A stretch of DNA of 64,000 nt from DASQFI01 sp035633215 (GTDB taxonomy: Bacteria > Acidobacteriota > Vicinamibacteria > Vicinamibacterales > SCN-69-37): assembly GCA_035633215.1 (NCBI GenBank), contig DASQFI010000059.1, positions 186,001 through 250,000 on the forward strand. Direction: 5' to 3'. The notes beneath the pieces are model-generated. The model had not been told where the DNA came from. It was given only the letters and a program-made list of their open reading frames with translations, and searched no databases. Below, in pieces: positions 33,754 to 41,628 of this stretch (the first letter of the stretch is position 1; every line of letters begins with the position of its first letter). The position numbers and the translations under genes were made by a program.

Positions 33754-35706
33754 TCATTTCCCCCATCCCGCCGCCGCCCAGAGCCCCGCCGGCTCGTAGA
33801 CGCGGCCGCCGGAGACGACCCACCGTATCTTTCTGACGTTTGCGATGTCGGCCAACGGATTCGCATCGAAGACGACGAGATCCGCGCGCTTGCCCGCCTC
33901 GATCGTCCCGACCTCTTTCTCGAGCTTCATCGCTTTGGCGGGAATGGCGGTGGCCGTGCGAATCGCCTCCATCGGCGTGAGACCGGCCCGAACGGAGAGC
34001 TCCAGCGCGCGCAGAACGCTGTGTCCCGGCACCGCGCCGTCCGTGCCCGCCACAATCGGCACGCCGGCGGCGTGCACGGCTTTCAGCGTGGCGAGCTGGC
34101 GTTCGACGCGCGATCGCGCGCCGGCCTCGTCGACGTTGTTCGTGACGCTGCGGTAGTTCATGACCAGCGCCGGTGGCCCATTCGCGAGCCCCGGCTCAAT
34201 CTGTTCGACCGGCGTCTCCGGCGCGCGGCCCAGCAATTCGCCCCAGGGCATCGTCGGATCCACGACGACCTGCCGCCTGGCGAGGAGCGCGATGACCTCG
34301 CGCGTGGCGGGCGACTCCAGATCGCCGCCGACCGGCATGTGCGCGACGTGATCCATGCCGGCGTCGACCGCGCGACGAATCCCGAGCGCCGACGGCACGT
34401 GGCCGGTCACGGTCATGCCCTGCTCGTGCGCGCGCGCGACAATCGCCGCGACGACGTCGGGCTGGAGCAGCGAGTAGAGCTTCATCTGGTCGAACCGATC
34501 GGCGTGATAGCGATCGACGATCGCGCGCCCGGCCTCCGGCGTGCCGGCGGTCTCGGCGCCGAAGGCATCGGCGGCCTCTCCGTCCACCAGGCCGGCCAAC
34601 AACATGCGCGGGCCGGGCCCGCGACCCGCCGCCAGCGCGTCGCGAAGGGCGACGAGAAACCCGCGTTCACCGCCCATGTCGCGAATGGTCGTCACGCCTG
34701 CGCCGAGGTAGGCCGGCGCCCACTCGATCTGGGCCGCATGTGCGTGCATGTCCCAGAACCCGGGCGCGATCGTCTTGCCGCGCGCGTCGATTCTGCGGAC
34801 GCCTGACGGGACCTCGACACGGGCGGACGGACCGACCGCCGCGATCCGTCCGTCGCGCACGAGAATCGTCGCGTCCTCGATCGCCGGACTGCCCGTGCCG
34901 TCGATGACCGTCGCGCCGGTGAGCGCGAATGCTCCGCTCGCGACCGTTGGCGCCTGTGCCGACATGCCCGCGAGGTCCTGCATCGCATCCTGACTGGCGA
35001 TGTGCTGGAGCGCGGGCTGCGCCTCCTTCAAGTCTTCCCGGATGCCCTCGAGCGGCAGGATGTGGACGCGAGAGACGATCGCAGCAAATCGATCGCGCTC
35101 ATCGATCCAGACCGTCTCCCGGCCCCAGACGACGCCGTCGACGGTGTAGCGCCGCAGCGCGACGTCGCGTCCAGCCACGCGGACGGTGTCCGTCCCGCGA
35201 GCGCGCACCCGCACCGTGCGCGTCGGCGTGCCGGGCACGACGGTCAGACTCGCGGGCCGGCCGTGACGTTCCCAATACCGGATCAGGAGGGCGCGTGCCG
35301 AGAGCGGCGCGTAGCTCAGCGCCGTGAAGTAGGGACCTGGCAGCGGCACGCGCGTGGATTGGCCGAGATGCTCGACCTGCGCCACCCCGCCGGCGACGGT
35401 CACCACGGCGTCGCTGTTGACGAAGCGATACGTCCGGCCCTTGGCCGTGAAGCGCGTCGGCGACAGGTCGGCCGCGAGCGTGAGCGATCCGCTGAACCGG
35501 AGCGCGCCGCCCCGTTCGAGCAGATTGAGATCGCCCGTCAACACCCATCCCTGTCCGTCCGCGCGCAGCTCGAACGTCTCTTTGCCGATGGGCCGCTCGA
35601 TCAGCGAGACGATGAGGACGAAGCTGTCTGCGGGTGCCTGTGCGAGCAGCGTTCCCATCGCGGCGAGTGCGCAGATGGCGCAGAGCAGGAGGCGGCCAAC
35701 TCTCAT
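33754..35706 (-). CDS. exported amidohydrolase family protein with N-terminal beta-domain
   Basis: About 650 residues. It begins with a signal peptide ('LLLCAICALAAMGTLLA'), then a ~230-residue domain of mostly beta character. From ~residue 250 a metal-dependent amidohydrolase follows: 'GFWDMHAHAA' (HxH), lysine in 'DQMKLYSLLQPDVV', histidines in 'GMTVTGHVPS' and 'DHVAHMPVG', and the aspartate in 'VAGTDGAVPGHSV'. The C-terminus 'GTIEAGKRADLVVFDANP' is a hallmark of imidazolonepropionase/prolidase-type amidohydrolases. The substrate is unknown; periplasmic or outer location is likely. In-frame sequence upstream to 36108 overlaps the next gene's region and is not conserved. Confidence 0.87.
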   Translation of the reverse strand: MRVGRLLLCAICALAAMGTLLAQAPADSFVLIVSLIERPIGKETFELRADGQGWVLTGDLNLLERGGALRFSGSLTLAADLSPTRFTAKGRTYRFVNSDAVVTVAGGVAQVEHLGQSTRVPLPGPYFTALSYAPLSARALLIRYWERHGRPASLTVVPGTPTRTVRVRARGTDTVRVAGRDVALRRYTVDGVVWGRETVWIDERDRFAAIVSRVHILPLEGIREDLKEAQPALQHIASQDAMQDLAGMSAQAPTVASGAFALTGATVIDGTGSPAIEDATILVRDGRIAAVGPSARVEVPSGVRRIDARGKTIAPGFWDMHAHAAQIEWAPAYLGAGVTTIRDMGGERGFLVALRDALAAGRGPGPRMLLAGLVDGEAADAFGAETAGTPEAGRAIVDRYHADRFDQMKLYSLLQPDVVAAIVARAHEQGMTVTGHVPSALGIRRAVDAGMDHVAHMPVGGDLESPATREVIALLARRQVVVDPTMPWGELLGRAPETPVEQIEPGLANGPPALVMNYRSVTNNVDEAGARSRVERQLATLKAVHAAGVPIVAGTDGAVPGHSVLRALELSVRAGLTPMEAIRTATAIPAKAMKLEKEVGTIEAGKRADLVVFDANPLADIANVRKIRWVVSGGRVYEPAGLWAAAGWGK

Positions 35707-35776
35707 GACAGGAATGAGTTGCCATGATACTCGCGCCCCGGCTCCTCGAACTTCGTCCGTCGTCCGCGCGTCTAAC

Positions 35777-35895
35777 CGCCTGTGGGTCGGGGCTTTCCGC
35801 CTTCGCGCGAAGCGCTCCGGCGAGACCTCGCCGAAGCTCGAAGAGCGCAGGCGGGCAGCCCCGACGACGCGCCGGCCCCTGAAGGCCGGCCTACA
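35777..35895. repeat. intergenic repeat with GTCGGGGC/GCCCCGAC and GGCCGGCCTAC ends
   Basis: The gap before the ADOP gene contains GTCGGGGC...GCCCCGAC pairing, CCGCCTTCG words like those at 17890, and the ending GGCCGGCCTACAG. The segment 35829-35855 recurs with two mismatches inside the uvrA gene (44506-44532). Confidence 0.55.
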
Positions 35896-35917
35896 GCTGA
35901 CTGGGACCAAAGCTGTG

Positions 35918-38422
35918 ATGAGTGACACATTTCTTCGCGATCTCCGTATCGGCCTCCGCGTGCTCGTGAAAGAAAAGGGCTTTTGCACGCTGGCCACGAT
36001 CGTCCTGGCGCTCGGCATCTGCGGCGTCACCACCATGTTCAGCGTCGTCAACGGCGTGATGCTGCGCGGCTTCTCCTTCCCGAATGCCGATCGGCTGGCG
36101 AGCGCCAACTTCGTCGATCCGACGAGCGCGACGTTCTTCGGCGTGAACGGGCAAGTCTCGGCGATGGACTACAACGAGCTGCTGCCGATGCAGCAGTCGT
36201 TCGAGCTGATGTCGGCGTATCTGAACGGGTCGACGGTGAACGTCACCGTGAACGGCAAGCCGCAGCGCTACACCGGCGCCTACACGACGGAACACTTTCT
36301 CAGGATCCTCGGTGTCGCGCCGATCAAGGGCCGCGACTTCGAGGCCGCCGACAACCAGCCTGGCGCCGAAAAAGTCGCGCTCATCGGCTATGGCATCTGG
36401 CAGCGCGACTTCGCCGGCGCCGAGGACGTCGTCGGCAAGGTCGTGCGGATCAACGGCAAGCCGGCGACGATCATCGGCGTCATGCCGCGCGGATTCGCCT
36501 TTCCTGTGAACGAGGAACTCTGGATTCCGCTCTTCAGCGAGTTCCCGCCGCGGCCGCGGAACGATCCGGCCGCGATCAGCCCGGCCGTCCTCGGCCTGTT
36601 GAAGCCGGGCGTGACGGTCGATCAGGCGACGCTCGAATTCACGAGTCTCGCGCGCCGGTTCGCCGAGGCCTATCCGGAGACCAACAAACAGTTCAACGTC
36701 GGGCAGGTCCAGACGCTGATCGAGAACTTTACGCCGCGGCCGCTGCGCGGCACGCTCCTCACGATGCTCGGCTTCTGCGTGGGCGTGCTGCTCATCGCGT
36801 GCGCCAACGTGATGAACATGCAGTTTGCGCGCGCGACGCTCCGCGCGCGCGAGCTGGCGATTCGGTCCTCGCTTGGCGCGAGCCGGATCCGGCTGGTCCG
36901 ACAGATGCTGACCGAAAGCCTGCTGCTCTCGAGCATCGGCGCCGTGCTCGGCATCGTGCTCGCCTACGCCGCCACGGACTGGCTGTCGGCGACCGTCCGC
37001 AACCTCGACAACCCGCCGCCGTCGTGGATTACGTTCGATTTGGCGCCCGTCGTACTCGCGGTCACGGTCTTCGCGACCATCGCCTCGGCCGTGGTGTCGG
37101 GACTGCTCCCTGCGCTCGGATCGTCGCGCAACAGGACCATCGACGTGCTTCGCGACAGCGGACGCGGCAACACCAGCTATCGCGTGAGCCTGCTCTCGCG
37201 CGGACTCGTCGTTTTCCAGATTGTCGTCACGTGCGTGCTGCTCATCGGCGCGATGCTGCAGCTGCAGTCGATCGTCAGGCAGCAGAACATCGACTACGGC
37301 TACGACACGACCGGCGTCATGTCGGCCCGCATGGGGCTCATGGACGGCGACTACCCGTCGCCCGAAGCCCGGCGGCAGTTCTACGATCGGCTCCTCGAAC
37401 AGATGCGCGCCAATCCGGAATACGAAGCGGTCGCGCTCACCAATCGCTTCCGGATGGTGTTCTCGGGCGACAACCCGATCGAGATCGAGGGCGCAAAATA
37501 CGCGACGGAGGCGGAAAAGCCGAGAACGAACTTCGAGCTGGTCACGGGCACGTTCTTCGACGTCACGCGCCAGAAGCTGCTCGACGGCCGGACCTTCACC
37601 GATCAGGATCTCGACACACGCCAGCCCGTCGCGATCGTCAACGCGGCGTTCGCGAAGAAGCATCTCGGCACCGCGAACGCGCTCGGCCGCCGGTTCCGCG
37701 CCGCGGGCAACCCCAACCAGACGTCGCCGTGGCGGACCATCGTCGGCGTCGTCTCGACCGTCCGGATGTCGGCGCCGTTCAACATTCCCGGCGTGGACGA
37801 CTCGGGCTACTACATGCCGTTCTACGCGTCGCCCGGCGGCCCGACGCCGCCGACGCCGCTGGCGAGCCAGTTCGCGACCGTCGTCGTGCGGCCGCGCGGC
37901 GGGCCCGTCGAGCCGCTCGCCAATTCGCTGCGCCGCGACGTCGCGAAACTCGATCCGAACCTGCCGCTCTATTTCGTCGGCACGCCGCAGAGCCAGATTC
38001 TCGGCTTCGTCGCGCAGAACCGCATCATCGCGACAATGTTCACGGTGTTCGGCGCGGTGGCGGTGCTGCTCGCGGCCGTCGGTATCTACGGCGTGATGTC
38101 GTTCGCGGTCAATCAGCGTACGCAGGAGTTCGGCGTCCGGATGGCGCTCGGCGCCGGCCGCGGCCGCATCCTGACCATGGTGATGCGTCAGAGCGCGATC
38201 CAAATCGCGCTTGGGCTCATCTTCGGTCTGACGCTGGCGATGGGTATCGCGATGATCGGCGGGGCCGGCATTCAGAGCGTGCTCTTCGGCGTCAATCCGC
38301 GCGACAAGACGATCTACGCGACCGTGTTCGGCCTGATCGCCGTCGTCTCACTCGTCGCGACGCTCGTGCCGGCGCGGCGGGCGACTCGGGTCGATCCGAT
38401 CGTCGCGCTCCGAGCCGAGTAG
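35918..38422 (+). CDS. ADOP-family ABC permease
   Basis: The 834-residue permease lacks the long cytosolic prefix and starts at 'MSDTFLRDLRIGLRVLVKEK', followed by 'GICGVTTMFSVVNGVMLRG'. It has two FtsX cores ('IACANVMNMQFARATLRA' with 'ELAIRSSLGASRIRLVRQM', and 'GVRMALGAGRGRILTMVM') and ends 'VPARRATRVDPIVALRAE'. No PadR gene is adjacent and no ATPase is nearby. Its stop lies about 50 bp before the first of two inverted structured elements, with a second, frameshifted ADOP gene following on the other strand. Confidence 0.92.
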   Translation: MSDTFLRDLRIGLRVLVKEKGFCTLATIVLALGICGVTTMFSVVNGVMLRGFSFPNADRLASANFVDPTSATFFGVNGQVSAMDYNELLPMQQSFELMSAYLNGSTVNVTVNGKPQRYTGAYTTEHFLRILGVAPIKGRDFEAADNQPGAEKVALIGYGIWQRDFAGAEDVVGKVVRINGKPATIIGVMPRGFAFPVNEELWIPLFSEFPPRPRNDPAAISPAVLGLLKPGVTVDQATLEFTSLARRFAEAYPETNKQFNVGQVQTLIENFTPRPLRGTLLTMLGFCVGVLLIACANVMNMQFARATLRARELAIRSSLGASRIRLVRQMLTESLLLSSIGAVLGIVLAYAATDWLSATVRNLDNPPPSWITFDLAPVVLAVTVFATIASAVVSGLLPALGSSRNRTIDVLRDSGRGNTSYRVSLLSRGLVVFQIVVTCVLLIGAMLQLQSIVRQQNIDYGYDTTGVMSARMGLMDGDYPSPEARRQFYDRLLEQMRANPEYEAVALTNRFRMVFSGDNPIEIEGAKYATEAEKPRTNFELVTGTFFDVTRQKLLDGRTFTDQDLDTRQPVAIVNAAFAKKHLGTANALGRRFRAAGNPNQTSPWRTIVGVVSTVRMSAPFNIPGVDDSGYYMPFYASPGGPTPPTPLASQFATVVVRPRGGPVEPLANSLRRDVAKLDPNLPLYFVGTPQSQILGFVAQNRIIATMFTVFGAVAVLLAAVGIYGVMSFAVNQRTQEFGVRMALGAGRGRILTMVMRQSAIQIALGLIFGLTLAMGIAMIGGAGIQSVLFGVNPRDKTIYATVFGLIAVVSLVATLVPARRATRVDPIVALRAE

Positions 38423-38469
38423 GGTCAAGTCGATCGGCCCGCGACATCGACCAAGGCTCAGTCACGCGT

Positions 38470-38775
38470 CGCTGGGCGCCGGCGGGCCTGCCCGTGGCTG
38501 TCGTGTCGTTGCCGCTGCGACCTCCGGGAGCGCCGCTCGAAACCGCTGCCTCCGTCGCGCGTCCTGCGGCCTATCGCCCGTCGGGCCGCCTCCTATTCGG
38601 CCGAACGCCTTCGCCGAATAAGAAAGCACCTGAACTAGGCTCGTCGGCCTAACGGAGGCGGCCCTCGCAGGCCGCGCTCCTTCGGCGCGGTTTCGTGCCT
38701 GACGCTCATCGCGGCGCTCCAGGTCGGTCGCAGCGACAACGACACGACAGCCACGGGCAGCTCACGCCGGCTTGT
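38470..38775 (-). repeat. ~300-bp structured element, copy 1 (inverted terminal arms)
   Basis: Arms of ~50 bp (38487-38535 and 38711-38762) are inverted copies; both contain CCCGTGGCTGTCGTGTCGTT or its complement. The loop has further stems (GCGGCC/GGCCGC, TATTCGGC/GCCGAATA). Its minus-strand sequence aligns end to end with the element at 41341-41600. Confidence 0.75.
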
Positions 38776-38859
38776 TGTCGCTGTCTTTCCAGCATTCACA
38801 ACGAGCAGGGGCGATATGTGGAAGCCTACTTTGCAGACTGGGTGGTGCGGCTCGCGTGT

Positions 38860-41260
38860 CTAGTCAGCTCGGAGCGCGATGACCGGGTCGATCTGTGTCA
38901 CGCGCCGAGCCGGCAGCAAGGCACCGACGAGGAGGACGACCCCGAGCAGGAAGACGGCCCCACCGATCGCAACCGGATCGACCGACGCGACATTGTACAG
39001 ACGGAACGCGACGAGCTGAGCCGCTATCGAATAACCAACAAGGCCCACCACGCTGCCCGCCACTGCAGCACCAGCGACGCCCTGACCGGCGCTGCGAATC
39101 AGGGCCGCGCGTGACGCACCAAGGGCAATCCGGACACCGAACTCCCGCGTGCGCTCGCTCACGCTATAGGCCGTCACGGCATAGACGCCCCCGAAGCCCA
39201 GCAGGGTCGCGACAATCGCGATTGCCCCGAGCAGCTGAGCCAGCGCCCGGTCCTCGGGAATCAGACGCTCGACCTCATCCGTCAGCGTGCCGGCGTCAAC
39301 GAGCGGCAAGCGCGGCTCGACCTCATGCATGACTTGGTAGACGCGTGCCTGCGCTACAGCCAGAGGCCCAGTGGCGCGAACATAAACCCTGGAAAACACG
39401 AATGGCCCGTCAGTCGGCTCGTAGAACACCATCGCCGGGCGAGGCTCGCGCAGTGTGAACGTCGTTTTGGTGTCGCCGACAACCCCGACAATGATCACGT
39501 CACGACCGCCGACCGCGATGTGACGGCCGACAGCCGACTGGTCACCGAAGAGCACTCGAGCCAGTGAGATGTTGATGATGCGGGCGGGGACAGACGCGTC
39601 GGCCGGCGCATGCGTTTCGGATTCGTCGAACGTCCGACCTGCGATCAGCGGAATGCCGAGCGCCTTGAAATAGTCTGACGAGACCGTCGTTTTCTCGACG
39701 CGCACGGGGACCTGCGGGAGCCCTTGCCCGAGGCTGAGTTTCCCTTCATTGCGACTTGGAAGAAACGCGGACGGATTCGCCGTCCCGACGGCCTCGATCC
39801 CGGCACTGTTCCGAAGCCGCTCGACCGCCCGGGTCAGCAGGGCCGTGGCCTCGGCTCCGCGCACGTCGATGAGATGGGGGTGAAAGGTGAAGCTGAACAC
39901 GCGCTCGGGTGTCATGCCCAGGTCGATCGTTCGGAGATTCCACAGCGACTGCACCACCACGCCGGCGCCGGCCATCAGTCCAAGGGACAGCGCAATCTGC
40001 ACGGCGACCAATGCGCGGCGATACCGCTGCGACCGGCGCGTGGATCCTGACGCCTGCTGCAGCACCGTTCGCAAATCGACGCGCGTGGCTGAGACGATGG
40101 GCGCGAGCGCGAAAATCAACACGGTGATTGCGCCCGTCGCCGCGGCAAACAGCACAACCCGCCAGTCGACGCTGATCTCGGTCAAGGCACCTACCGACGC
40201 GAACAGCTGCACACCCTCGAGCAGCCGAGCCATCACTGCGGTCATGACCAGCCCGCTGCCGACCGCAATTGAAGCAAGCATGATGGCTTCGACCACGAGC
40301 GATCGCATGAGCCGCCCGCGCGACGCACCGATCGCGGCCCGCAACGCGAGGTCCTGCCGCCGCCGCGCCGTACGCACCAGGAGGAGATTGGCTGCGTTCG
40401 CACAGGCGAGCAAGGTCAGCAGGCTGGCGATGCCGAGGACGTGCACAAAAGAGACGTCGAGTCTTCTCGGCGCGATTGGTCCCCGCCGAAGACCTGTATA
40501 GACCCACGGCACCGTATCGGAGCGTTTCGGGTCGAGTGTCGCGCGCAGCGGCGCGTACACGTCGCGCAACCGCGATTCGACGGCATCGCGAGACACGCCA
40601 GGCCTGACACGGCCAACCATGAGACTGACTGGTTCGGCGGGCGAGGGCTGAGGCAACCAGACATCCACGGAGTTCGCGGCGGTCACGCCCCAGCCACGGT
40701 AGTCGTCGACGACGCCGACGATCGTGAACGGCGTGCCGTTCACCCCCATGACGGCCCGGCCAAGGACGTCCGTCCTGGCGCCAAATTCGCGGTGCCAGAG
40801 CACTTCGCTGATCAGCGCGACGCCGTGGCCAGCCTCACGTGTTTCCTCCGACGTGAACAGGCGGCCAACGCGCGCGCGCACGCCGAGCGTCTCGAGGTAC
40901 TCCGGCGCCACGAACTCGACCCTGAACAAGCGTGGCTCCGCGCCGGGATCGCACGACGACCGGAGCCGGACCATCGCCGCTCCACAATCCGATTGATTGC
41001 AGCCCGGTGTCCGTCGACCTGAAGAGCGCCAGCGATTCCGTGGGACCCGATCCCCACGTCCTGGCGGCGCCTTCAGGCTGGAAGGCAACCGACACCAACT
41101 CCGCCGGTGCCCGCACGCCCGGCGTCGGCCGGAACACGAGGTGATTGAACACGGCGTAGACGGTCGTCGTCGCCGCGATGCCAAGAGCGAGTGTCAGGAC
41201 GATGGCCGCCGTCGACCACGGCTGACGAAGCAGCGTGCGAAGAACTGGCGGGGTTCGCAC
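38860..41260 (-). pseudogene. ADOP-family ABC permease interrupted by a frameshift
   Basis: Two overlapping frames make up one ADOP gene. The N-terminal frame starts at 41260 ('MRTPPVLRTLLRQPWSTAAI', first span 'VLTLALGIAATTTVYAV') and is good until 'GLQSIGLWSGDG'. The rest ('MVRLRSSCDPGAEPRLFRVE' to 'LPARRVTQIDPVIALRAD') is in another frame, with the switch near 40970-40990. The remainder is full length, with both FtsX cores ('LACANAANLLLVRTARRR', 'REFGVRIALGASRAALIRSA'). It is either a recent pseudogene or a sequencing error. It is flanked on both sides by inverted copies of the structured element. Confidence 0.85.
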
Positions 41261-41340
41261 CGTCTCAGTATCTCAGCGGTCGCGACTGGAAGGGGTCAAG
41301 AATCGTGCGTTCTCAACTGTCTCGCGAGGCAATGAGCCCG

Positions 41341-41600
41341 CGCCCGTTGCCCTTGGCTGTTGTGTCGTCGGTGGACGGCCGACTTGGACTGACGCGATGG
41401 GCGTCAGGCACGAACCCGCGCCGCAGGGAGCGAAGATTGCCCGCGCCGAGCTCCGCCGTGTGCGGAGCGGCGCGGCGAGCGCGAGTTCGCAATCCGAGCG
41501 AACGCAGGCAGCGGGTTCGAGCGTCACGTCCCGGAGGCCGTCACCGACGACACGACAGCCAAGGGCAAGTCGCCGGCGCCCAGCGACAGCCGACAAGCGA
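41341..41600 (+). repeat. ~260-bp structured element, copy 2 (inverted terminal arms)
   Basis: The left arm around 41346-41378 (TTGCCCTTGGCTGTTGTGTC) and the right arm around 41533-41568 (ACACGACAGCCAAGGGCAAG) are inverted. The blocks GGGCGTCAGGCACGAACCCG (41399-41418) and GGCAGCGGGTTCGAGCG (41507-41523) are shared with copy 1 read on the minus strand. The interior is otherwise divergent. Confidence 0.75.
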
Positions 41601-41628
41601 CCCACGAGCGTGTAAGAAACCGGCCGGC

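Noticed and set aside
38423..38859. Small genes in the 437-bp gap containing structured element copy 1
   Set aside because: Open frames there coincide with the inverted arms and lack RBS or domain similarity.
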